The position numbers and the translations under genes are program-made. This document shows, piece after piece, positions 1-6,755 of a stretch of DNA of 10,399 nt. This DNA comes from JBBRMY01 sp038230595 (lineage in GTDB: Bacteria; Bacteroidota; Ignavibacteria; Tepidaquicellales; Tepidaquicellaceae). How positions within the stretch are numbered: position 1 is the first letter of the stretch; each line of letters starts with the position of its first letter. The stretch covers positions 1 to 10,399 of the forward strand of contig JBBRMY010000095.1 in assembly GCA_038230595.1 (NCBI GenBank), read 5' to 3'. Under the pieces are notes generated by a model. The model saw nothing but the letters and a program-made list of their open reading frames with translations. It was not told the DNA's origin and made no database searches.

Positions 1-239
1 ATCCAAATCCTTTCAATCCTTCTACTAAAATTAAATTTGATCTGAATAAATCATCTTTTATTAAGCTTGAGATATTTGATGATGCGGGCACGAGTGTAAA
101 AGAAGTTTATAATGGATTTCTTTCACAGGGACAATATCAATTTAATTTTAATGCAGAAGGCTTGTCCTCAGGAGTTTATTTTTATAAGCTGACTGCCGAT
201 GTATCATCTCAGACAATGAGAATGACTCTGATAAAATAA
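1..239 (+). CDS. 3' end of a T9SS-exported protein (C-terminal sorting domain only)
   Basis: An open frame enters from the left edge (first full codon at 3) and stops with TAA at 237-239. The 79 visible residues begin PNPFNPSTKIKFDL and continue through a beta-rich stretch with LSSGVYFYKL and a terminal MRMTLIK. This is a complete type IX secretion system type A sorting domain: PNPFNP motif, 'G-x-Y' strands, basic last residues. Such domains direct periplasmic proteins through the T9SS outer-membrane channel and are normally removed or replaced by a surface anchor. The functional domain lies upstream of the window, so substrate and activity cannot be told. The domain closely resembles the tail of the next gene, including similar DNA around the PNPFNPSTKIKFDL motif. 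A strong terminator follows 30 bases after the stop. Confidence 0.9.
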   Translation, partial: PNPFNPSTKIKFDLNKSSFIKLEIFDDAGTSVKEVYNGFLSQGQYQFNFNAEGLSSGVYFYKLTADVSSQTMRMTLIK

Positions 240-268
240 TTAACTTTACTTCGCTTGTACTTCTATCT

Positions 269-299
269 GGTTACGACGCTCCCGCGTCGTAACCTTTTT
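269..299 (+). terminator. Intrinsic terminator after the T9SS-domain gene
   Basis: A perfect 11-bp stem, GGTTACGACGC (269-279) with GCGTCGTAACC (284-294), closes a TCCC loop and is followed by TTTTT (295-299). The stem is GC-rich against an AT-rich background, giving a textbook rho-independent terminator for the gene ending at 239. Confidence 0.88.
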
Positions 300-447
300 A
301 AATTTTACTTCGATACTTTTTACATCCGGATTTGATCCTCTTTTAAACAATACTCTATCCTAACAACTTTTACTTTCTGGAAACTATTTGTTACAGCGAG
401 GTCTTTATATTTTTTGTAAGTTTATTCTGAACTTAATCCAATCCTCC
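300..447 (+). other. Upstream region of the ASST-family gene
   Basis: This AT-rich, C/T-skewed spacer has no credible gene. A weak sigma70-like pair, TTTACA (319-324) and TTTAAA (342-347) with a 17-base spacer, could start transcription near 354. No Bacteroidota-type TTTG/TAnnTTTG pair with proper spacing was seen, and there is no Shine-Dalgarno before either TTG 388 or ATG 448. Confidence in the promoter guess alone is low, about 0.25. Confidence 0.4.
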
Positions 448-2277
448 ATGAGCCGTTTATTGAGCCGTTACTACAGCTGCTTCTTCCAAGTATTAATTTC
501 TGTAATTATTATTTTTGCACTAAATATCTTTGCAACGAAAATCTTTGCTAAAAACATTACAAATGGAATTGAATATATTTCTCCGGTACAGGCTTCAACT
601 TTAAATAATATTCACACTTCGATCATATTCAGATTAACAAGTCCTCCTCATGCTATTAATGATATTTCGATAAGCATTACAGGAGCTATAAGAGGCTCAT
701 ATTCATATACTATTAAGGCAGCTGATGATCAAAAAACTTTAATAATTAAAACCGATTCCACTTTTAAATTCAATGAGAATGTAACTGTAAATATTTCACC
801 AATTCTTATGAGATCAGGACAGTTCAGTGACAGCTATACTTTGAATTTTTTAACGCAAAGGGTCCGGTCGGGAAATTCAGGCATTGAAACAAATTCCATC
901 CAATCTGAATTGGGTAACGTTATTGCCTCACCATTCAGATTACACAACAGCTTCGCATCTCTACCTTCTGATTTTCCTTTGATAACTGTAACAACTAATA
1001 ATGATCCGACTCCGGGAGGAATTTTTTTAAGTAATCTTGTAATTGGAAATGCGCCGACACAATACAAGAATTATTTAATGATCTTGAATAATAATGGCTT
1101 TCCTTTTTACTATAAAAAGCTGCCACAATTTGGAGCAGATTTTAAAATGCTGGATAATGGGAATTTTGTTTACTATGAATTGAATAAAGGTTTTTACGAG
1201 ATGGATAATGACCTTAATCTGATAGACAGCTTTTATGCAGGAAACGGCTATAGCACAGACATTCATGATTTTCATATGCTTTCTGATGGCTCATACTATA
1301 TCATGAGCTATGATACTGAAAATCTGGATATGAGAAGTATTGTTAATGATGGTTATTCAAATGCACTGGTAACAGGAGGAATAATTCAGAAATTCGATGC
1401 TCATAAAAATCTTGTATTCCAGTGGAGATCATGGGATAATTTTGAAATAACAGATGCAACCCATGAATTACTTTCAGCACCTTTAATTGATTATGCACAT
1501 ATAAATGCAATTGAACCGCTTGATGACGGAAATATTCTGATATCCTCAAGACATATGGACGAGATTACAAAGATAAATACTCTAACCGGAGAAATTATTT
1601 GGAGACTTGGAGGAGAGAACAATCAATTTACATTCCTGAATGATGAAGAAAGATTTTCTCATCAGCATGCTATAAGAATGCTTCCTAACGGAAATATTAC
1701 TTTATTTGATAACGGGAATTTTCATAGCACTCCACATTCCAGAGCAGTTGAATACAAGATAGATGAATTTAATAAAACGGTCGAGCTGGTCTGGCAATAC
1801 CGGAATTCTCCGGATAATTATGGCTTTGCTCTAGGTTATGTCCAGAGGTTACCGAATGGTAATACTTTAATAGGCTGGGGCGCTTCCATTCCTTCTGTAA
1901 CTGAAGTAAAGCCGGACGGTACAAAAGTTCTTGAGCTATCACTTCCAACAGGAATGTATAGTTACAGAGCTTATAAGTTTGACTGGTTCAGATATGTAAA
2001 TACTGAAATTCCTGCCGAATATAGTCTTAAGCAAAACTTTCCTAATCCATTCAATCCTTCAACAAAAATAAAATTTGATCTTCCTGCAAATGGTCATGTG
2101 AAACTGTCCGTGACTGATATTCTTGGAAAAGAAGTTTCTGTACTGGTAAATGAAAATCTTTCTACGGGAGTTTATGAATATACTTTCACAGCAGCCGGAC
2201 TTTCGAGCGGAGTTTACTTCTATACATTGAATGCCGGAGGGAAAATTCAATCAAAAAGAATGATGCTTTTAAAATAA
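448..2277 (+). CDS. Secreted arylsulfotransferase (ASST)-family beta-propeller protein with T9SS sorting domain
   Basis: Numbered from ATG 448 (609 aa), the protein starts with a basic stretch and a long hydrophobic segment (about 13-33), a Sec signal peptide. Residues about 40-140 resemble an Ig-like (Big_5-type) domain. Residues about 185-510 are a beta-propeller of the ASST family, with repeated 'LDNGNF', 'LPNGN' and 'DG' blade turns. Visible family motifs are DYAHINAI (H351, N353), SSRH (R368, H369), SHQHAIR (H405, H407) and FDNGN (421-424). The His-x-Asn and the Arg 15-20 residues later fit the active-site pattern of characterised bacterial PAPS-independent arylsulfate sulfotransferases. 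Residues about 520-609 are a T9SS sorting domain (NFPNPFNPST, LSSGVYFY, KRMMLLK). The mature protein has no cysteine, so the disulfide of E. coli AssT is absent. The frame is open from TTG 388, but ATG 448 gives the cleaner signal peptide. The family is firm; sulfotransferase activity is inferred. Confidence 0.87.
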   Translation: MSRLLSRYYSCFFQVLISVIIIFALNIFATKIFAKNITNGIEYISPVQASTLNNIHTSIIFRLTSPPHAINDISISITGAIRGSYSYTIKAADDQKTLIIKTDSTFKFNENVTVNISPILMRSGQFSDSYTLNFLTQRVRSGNSGIETNSIQSELGNVIASPFRLHNSFASLPSDFPLITVTTNNDPTPGGIFLSNLVIGNAPTQYKNYLMILNNNGFPFYYKKLPQFGADFKMLDNGNFVYYELNKGFYEMDNDLNLIDSFYAGNGYSTDIHDFHMLSDGSYYIMSYDTENLDMRSIVNDGYSNALVTGGIIQKFDAHKNLVFQWRSWDNFEITDATHELLSAPLIDYAHINAIEPLDDGNILISSRHMDEITKINTLTGEIIWRLGGENNQFTFLNDEERFSHQHAIRMLPNGNITLFDNGNFHSTPHSRAVEYKIDEFNKTVELVWQYRNSPDNYGFALGYVQRLPNGNTLIGWGASIPSVTEVKPDGTKVLELSLPTGMYSYRAYKFDWFRYVNTEIPAEYSLKQNFPNPFNPSTKIKFDLPANGHVKLSVTDILGKEVSVLVNENLSTGVYEYTFTAAGLSSGVYFYTLNAGGKIQSKRMMLLK

Positions 2278-2304
2278 ATTTTAGCCGATCTTTATAATAT
2301 ACTC

Positions 2305-2332
2305 AAAGCCCTGTAATACAGGGCTTTTTTTT
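2305..2332 (+). terminator. Intrinsic terminator after the ASST-family gene
   Basis: AAAGCCCTG (2305-2313) pairs perfectly with CAGGGCTTT (2319-2327) across a 5-base loop (TAATA), and the T-run spans 2325-2332. It is 27 bases after the ASST stop. The T-run ends only 13 bases before the ATG of the acetyltransferase gene, leaving very little room for a separate promoter. Confidence 0.88.
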
Positions 2333-2345
2333 ATTAAATTAAATA

Positions 2346-2903
2346 ATGATAAAAGAAGTAAGTCCATCACTATCACTACAGACTGAAAGAACATTTTTAA
2401 GGAAGTATGTTCCTGAAGATGTGCATAATATTCTTTATCTGGTTAAAAGGAACAAGGAAAGACTTAAAGAACATTTTCCGCAGACTATTTCTATGGTTAC
2501 AAGCGAGGATACTTCTCTGGATTTTATTTTTTTACGTTCTACAGAATGGGAACAGAATATCAGCTTTACATATGGCATTTTTACAAAGGAAACAAACGAA
2601 TTTATTGGTCAGATAACGATCAAGAAGATCGAATGGGATAAGAAGGAAGCTGAGCTCGGATATTTTATTGATTCCCAATTTGAAGGGAAAGGAATAATGT
2701 CAGAAGTAATGACAGAGATTGAAAGACAATGCTTAAAGCTGGATTTTAAAATACTATTTCTTAGAATTCTACCCTGGAATATAAAAAGCATAAAGCTTGC
2801 AGAAAAATTCAGATATAAAAATATCAAAACTCTAAGGGAAAATATTCAGAATCCTGACGGCGGAATGAATGATATTCACCTTTACAGTAAATATCTAAAA
2901 TAA
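2346..2903 (+). CDS. GNAT-family N-acetyltransferase, RimJ/RimL type
   Basis: This 185-residue protein has the length and order of the RimJ/RimL-like GNAT family, cytosolic enzymes that move acetyl from acetyl-CoA to an amine, often a protein N-terminus or a small molecule. It opens with 'LQTERTFLRKYVPEDV' (11-26), the usual first strand of this family. The AELGYFID strand (102-109) leads into QFEGKGI (111-117), the acetyl-CoA pyrophosphate-binding loop (Q-x-x-G-x-G). NIKSIKLAEKFRYK (145-158) matches the family's 'N-x-x-S-x-x-x-x-x-k-x-G-F' segment, but the usual Gly-Phe is Arg-Tyr. The substrate cannot be deduced. No Shine-Dalgarno precedes ATG 2346, which lies just after a terminator, so expression is by read-through, from a promoter inside the upstream region, or from an almost leaderless transcript. 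The gene downstream is unrelated. Confidence 0.85.
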   Translation: MIKEVSPSLSLQTERTFLRKYVPEDVHNILYLVKRNKERLKEHFPQTISMVTSEDTSLDFIFLRSTEWEQNISFTYGIFTKETNEFIGQITIKKIEWDKKEAELGYFIDSQFEGKGIMSEVMTEIERQCLKLDFKILFLRILPWNIKSIKLAEKFRYKNIKTLRENIQNPDGGMNDIHLYSKYLK

Positions 2904-3040
2904 AATTATAAAATCCCATCCTTTTTCATGGCTGCTGCGGAGCAGCGGAAACTTTACCACTTCAGAACGGGTTATGATTTGGTTATTCATCAAACCACTT
3001 GTCAGGTCCAAATAGTGGAAAAGCGACATGGAGAAAAAGC

Positions 3041-3074
3041 GACCTGACAGGGAAAGAACCTGTCAGGTCTTTTT
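3041..3074 (+). terminator. Palindromic terminator-like repeat, copy 1
   Basis: GACCTGACAGG (3041-3051) pairs perfectly with CCTGTCAGGTC (3059-3069) over a 7-base loop, followed by TTTTT (3070-3074). It is the likely terminator of the acetyltransferase transcript, although it lies 137 bases after that stop. Bases 3059-3079 match the reverse complement of 7919-7939 at 20 of 21 positions, so this is also a member of a dispersed repeat. Confidence 0.75.
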
Positions 3075-3223
3075 ACGTTCAAAATGAAGGTTTGCAGATT
3101 GAGTGCTATAATAATACCAATAAAACTGTTACTATTTCTTCATGCAATATGTATATTTATATATAGTAATACGTTTAACTTCAAGCTTTAAGTATGGCAA
3201 ATTCACGTAACAAGAATTGAGTA

Positions 3224-3244
3224 GTCTGTTCTATAAGAACAGAC
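3224..3244. promoter_or_regulatory. Perfect inverted repeat just upstream of the fusion kinase gene
   Basis: GTCTGTTC (3224-3231) and GAACAGAC (3237-3244) form a perfect 8-bp inverted repeat with a TATAA spacer, ending 19 bases before the TTG start. There is no T-run, so it is not a terminator. It could be an operator for a dimeric regulator or an mRNA hairpin affecting translation of the weak start. Confidence 0.5.
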
Positions 3245-3263
3245 AAGCATAATGACATGAATT

Positions 3264-6200
3264 TTGAATCAACTCAAAAGTTCCACAAAGAAAAAACGCA
3301 TAATAAAAAAACCGGCTTTAAAAAAGCGAGATCACTTAAAAAAGTCAGTAAGCAGATCTCTTGCCAGGAAAGATCCTCTTAATAAAAGATCAGCTCCGCA
3401 TAATTTCAGAAATGACCTTTCTATAAAAAATAAATTATTTCCGATAGTAGTTATAGGCGCTTCTGCAGGTGGTCTTGAAGCATACAGTACCCTTCTGAAA
3501 AATCTTCCAATAGATACCGGTATGGCTTTTGTCATTATTCAGCATCTGGATCCTGAACATAAAAGTCTTTTAAAAGAAATACTTGAGAGAGTTACTGAAA
3601 TGCCTCTGAATATGATAAAGGACGGGATGAAGCCTTCCCCGAATAATATTTATATTATTAATCCCGGAACAACTCCTACATTTTTAGAAGGTACATTTAA
3701 AAATTTACCCCGTAAGAAGGATGGCAAGCTTCATCTTCCTGTTGATACTTTTATGCGTTCACTTGCTGAAGACAGCTCACATTATGCAATTGGAGTAATT
3801 CTTTCAGGAACTGAATCAGACGGAACATTAGGGATGGAGTTTATAAAATCTGAAGGCGGAATAACCTATGCCCAGGATAAAAAGACTTCTAAATTTTTTG
3901 GGATGCCCGGAAATGCAATAGCTGCAGGAGTAGTGGATTTTATTCTTACACCTGTTGCAATTGCAAGAGAGCTTGGAAGGATCAGCAGAAACCAATACCT
4001 GAAGCCAACTACACACAACTCGCCTGATACTGTCATACCTGATGCTGATGGAGAGCTTAATAAGATCCTTGTCATGCTGCATACAAATAACGGAATAGAT
4101 TTTAAGGACTATAAGTCAAATACAATAAAGAGGCGCTTACTGCGCAGGATGGTTGTTCACAAAATAAATCATATTGCGGATTATACAAAATATTTAAAAA
4201 GATTCCCTGTTGAGCTTGATGCTCTTTGTGAAGATATTCTTATTAATGTTACAAGCTTTTTCAGAGATCCCGAGATGTACGCATCTTTAAAGAATAAAGT
4301 ATTTCCCCAACTACTGGCAGCAAAAGATCACAATAGTCCTGTAAGGGCTTGGATAAGCGCCTGCTCAACAGGTGAAGAAGCTTATTCAATGGCGATTGCG
4401 ATATCCGAATTTCAGCAGGAAAACGGCTTGCATATTCCTGTCCAGATATTTGCTACTGATCTGAGCGCACCAGGAATTGAAAAAGCCCGGGGAGGCATTT
4501 ATTCCGAGGATATAGTAAATGATATAACTGCTGAAAGGCTTAGAAAATATTTCGTAAAGACCGACGGGAAATATCTCATTAATAAAACGATCCGGGATAT
4601 GTGCGTTTTTGCGAAGCAGAATCTTATCCAGGATCCTCCATTTTCAAAAATGGATATTATCTCTTGCAGAAATGTGCTCATCTACCTCGGACAGATACTT
4701 CAAAACAGGATAATTCCGGTCTTTCATTACTCTTTAAATCCTTCCGGTTATCTTATCCTTGGTACAGCTGAAACTATTGGCTCTTTTACAAAGCTTTTTA
4801 GCTCTCTCGATAAAAAAAATAAGATCTTTCAGAAGAAGATAAATCTTGGACAACGGACTCTGGAATTAAACCGTCCACGTCCTGTCTCTATTCCTTCCGG
4901 ACCAAAGCCCGGATCTAAGATTGAAGATTCAAAGAAGGAATTCATTTCTGAAGATTACCAGAAAGCAGCTGATTCTGTTATGCTGGAAAAATTTGCTCCC
5001 GCAAGCGTAATTGTAAATGCTAATTTAGATGTTACCCAGTTCCGGGGAGATACAAGTGATTATCTGGAACTTCCGCAGGGAGAGCCCTCATTCAATCTTT
5101 TAAAGATCGCCCGTGATGGTCTGGCTATTGAAATTCGTTTCCTTATCAATAAGGCAATAAAGGAAAATGCAAGCGTTAGAAAAGATCATATTGAATTTAT
5201 GCTTGGCAAAAGAAATAAGATCCTTGATCTTCTGATAGAGCCTTTGGGAAACAAAGTCAGTGCCGAACCCTTATTTCTAATTGTCTTTGATGATAAGCCG
5301 TATTTAAAATTGTCTGAGATCTCTTTTCGTGCTTCCGGCAGGGAAAGTGACGTGCCTGAATCTAAAAAAATTGAGAGACTTAAAAAAGAAGTTGCTGCTT
5401 CTAAAGATAATCTTAAATCGATCATCGTTCAGCTGGAGTCAGCAAATGAGGAACTGAGATCTGCTAATGAAGAAGTCCAATCGAGCAATGAAGAGCTGCA
5501 AAGCACAAATGAAGAGCTGGAAACAGCAACCGAAGAGCTGCAAAGTACAAATGAAGAGCTTACAACAGTAAATGATGAGCATCAGAATACTAATATTGAT
5601 CTGAGCATTTTAAATAATGATCTGAATAACCTGCTTACAAGCATTAATATTCCTGTTGTTATGCTTGATAAAAACTTATCTATAAGAAGATTTACAAAGA
5701 TGTCCGAAAAGCTTCTCAATCTTATTCCAAGTGATATCGGAAGAAAGCTGACTAACATTAAAATGAATGTGGAAGTTAAAGATCTGGAAAAAATTGTAGC
5801 TGAAGTTATTAAAACCCCGACTACGAAAGAAATTTCGGTGAAAGGTATTGAAAATAACTGGTATTACATGAGGGTCCGTCCCTATCTGACGCTTGACAAT
5901 AAGATTGACGGAGTTATAATTTCATTTTTAGATATTACGAATTTAAAGCAGAATATTACAGATATAGAAAAAAACAGCAAGGCTTTTGAACATTCAAATA
6001 TGATGCTTGAAAAAAGCGCAGTTGTAAAAGCGAAGCAGCTTGAAAATATAAATATTAGCCTGGAGCGGGAAATAGTTGATAGAAAGCATACTGAATCATC
6101 TCTTAAAAAACTATCAAAACACCTGGCAAATGCGCAGGAAGAGGAGAGGTCAAGAGTTGCAAGGGATCTGCATGACGGAATAAATCAGATCCTTTCAATT

Positions 6201-6755
6201 GCTAAAATGAAGCTCCATTCCATAGAAAATATTATTTCTAAAACCGAGAAAAAAACCGGCTTAAAAGATATAGTGATCGCAAGGGAGCTTATTGAAACGA
6301 CAATAAATGAGGTTCGCATTGTTTCAGGAAACCTGCGCCCTCTTTCTCTGGAGGATATTGGCTTAAAATCTGCGCTTCAATCTGTAATAACTGATTTCAC
6401 CCAAGGATCCGGGATCAAAGTAAGATTCCGAATGGGAATTATAAAAAAAATACTTATCCCTGCAGTTGAACTTAATATTTACAGGATAGTACAAGAGGCA
6501 TTGCAGAATATTGAGAAGCATTCTGATGCAAAATCAGTTGATATAATTATAAAAATAAAAAATTCAAAGCTTGAAGTTTGCATAAGCGATAACGGGAAAG
6601 GATTTAATTTAACGAACGATGTTACATCCGATATGAAAAACGAAAGATATGGGCTAATAACTATGAGAGAGCGAACTGATTCCTTAGGCGGAAATTTCAT
6701 GATAAAATCCACATTAGGCAAAGGAACTGAGATCAATATTTCAATACCGCAATAA
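3264..6755 (+). CDS. CheB-CheR-PAS-histidine kinase fusion protein
   Basis: This 1163-residue cytosolic sensor fuses four activities. Residues 1-57 are a Lys/Arg-rich tail. Residues about 58-240 are a CheB methylesterase with its triad visible: S67 in GASAGG, H94 in QHLDP, D186 in SGTESDG. CheB's own receiver domain is missing. Residues about 262-525 are a CheR methyltransferase (SFFRDPEMY 332-340, SAM-binding SACSTGEEAYSMA 365-377, ATDLS 397-401, SCRNVLIYL 467-475). A PAS-like region (about 568-680), a nine-heptad coiled coil (727-789) and a second PAS (about 790-895) follow. The kinase is of HisKA_3 type: phospho-acceptor H970 in ARDLHDG, N-box Asn 1082, G1-box SDNGKGF (1108-1114). The start must be TTG 3264 (or ATT 3261), because an in-frame TGA lies at 3258. 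The stop overlaps the response-regulator ATG by one base, so the two are translationally coupled. Such fusions are known in many bacteria; the ligand and methylation target here are unknown. Confidence 0.93.
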   Translation: MNQLKSSTKKKRIIKKPALKKRDHLKKSVSRSLARKDPLNKRSAPHNFRNDLSIKNKLFPIVVIGASAGGLEAYSTLLKNLPIDTGMAFVIIQHLDPEHKSLLKEILERVTEMPLNMIKDGMKPSPNNIYIINPGTTPTFLEGTFKNLPRKKDGKLHLPVDTFMRSLAEDSSHYAIGVILSGTESDGTLGMEFIKSEGGITYAQDKKTSKFFGMPGNAIAAGVVDFILTPVAIARELGRISRNQYLKPTTHNSPDTVIPDADGELNKILVMLHTNNGIDFKDYKSNTIKRRLLRRMVVHKINHIADYTKYLKRFPVELDALCEDILINVTSFFRDPEMYASLKNKVFPQLLAAKDHNSPVRAWISACSTGEEAYSMAIAISEFQQENGLHIPVQIFATDLSAPGIEKARGGIYSEDIVNDITAERLRKYFVKTDGKYLINKTIRDMCVFAKQNLIQDPPFSKMDIISCRNVLIYLGQILQNRIIPVFHYSLNPSGYLILGTAETIGSFTKLFSSLDKKNKIFQKKINLGQRTLELNRPRPVSIPSGPKPGSKIEDSKKEFISEDYQKAADSVMLEKFAPASVIVNANLDVTQFRGDTSDYLELPQGEPSFNLLKIARDGLAIEIRFLINKAIKENASVRKDHIEFMLGKRNKILDLLIEPLGNKVSAEPLFLIVFDDKPYLKLSEISFRASGRESDVPESKKIERLKKEVAASKDNLKSIIVQLESANEELRSANEEVQSSNEELQSTNEELETATEELQSTNEELTTVNDEHQNTNIDLSILNNDLNNLLTSINIPVVMLDKNLSIRRFTKMSEKLLNLIPSDIGRKLTNIKMNVEVKDLEKIVAEVIKTPTTKEISVKGIENNWYYMRVRPYLTLDNKIDGVIISFLDITNLKQNITDIEKNSKAFEHSNMMLEKSAVVKAKQLENINISLEREIVDRKHTESSLKKLSKHLANAQEEERSRVARDLHDGINQILSIAKMKLHSIENIISKTEKKTGLKDIVIARELIETTINEVRIVSGNLRPLSLEDIGLKSALQSVITDFTQGSGIKVRFRMGIIKKILIPAVELNIYRIVQEALQNIEKHSDAKSVDIIIKIKNSKLEVCISDNGKGFNLTNDVTSDMKNERYGLITMRERTDSLGGNFMIKSTLGKGTEINISIPQ
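5442..5630 (+). repeat. Nine tandem 21-base (heptad) coding repeats of the signalling coiled coil
   Basis: Nine in-frame 21-base units encode residues 727-789 of the fusion kinase: ANEELRS, ANEEVQS, SNEELQS, TNEELET, ATEELQS, TNEELTT, VNDEHQN, TNIDLSI and LNNDLNN. The leucine or equivalent falls at the same place in each unit, giving a continuous dimeric coiled coil between the CheR/PAS part and the PAS/kinase part. The first six units are close at DNA level (core AATGAAGAGCTG). A similar Asn-Glu-Glu-Leu heptad segment is commonly seen in CheB-CheR-PAS proteins, so it is structural rather than a recent array. Confidence 0.85.

Larger units (their letters stand above)
2904..3263. other. 360-base gene-free region with palindromes, before the CheB-CheR-kinase gene
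   Basis: No convincing gene is present. In order it holds a small GC-rich hairpin (GCTGCT 2931-2936 with AGCAGC 2941-2946, loop GCGG), an isolated CTTGTCAGGTC half-palindrome (2998-3008), a terminator-type palindrome (3041-3074), an AT-rich stretch with TATAAT (3107-3112) and TATATTTATATATA (3152-3165) that may hold the promoter of the next operon, and an 8-bp inverted repeat (3224-3244). I could not pair the -10-like boxes with a good -35 or a -33 TTTG. Two short frames (2928-3047, 39 aa; 3084-3191, 35 aa) have no ribosome-binding site and look like chance. Confidence 0.6.

Noticed and set aside
388..447. TTG start 20 codons upstream of ATG 448 for the ASST-family gene
   Set aside because: It would put a second hydrophobic stretch before the signal peptide and has no ribosome-binding site; ATG 448 gives a normal signal peptide. 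It cannot be fully excluded.
2928..3047. 39-residue frame starting MAAAEQRK
   Set aside because: No ribosome-binding site, and it runs through a hairpin and into the arm of the terminator palindrome, so it is most likely non-coding.
3084..3191. 35-residue frame with a hydrophobic middle, a possible membrane peptide
   Set aside because: No ribosome-binding site, it starts directly after a terminator, and AT-rich DNA easily codes for such a stretch by chance.
5442..5630. Tandem 21-base units as a minisatellite or CRISPR-like array
   Set aside because: The units are in-frame heptads of a coiled coil without spacers, so the repetition is explained by protein structure.
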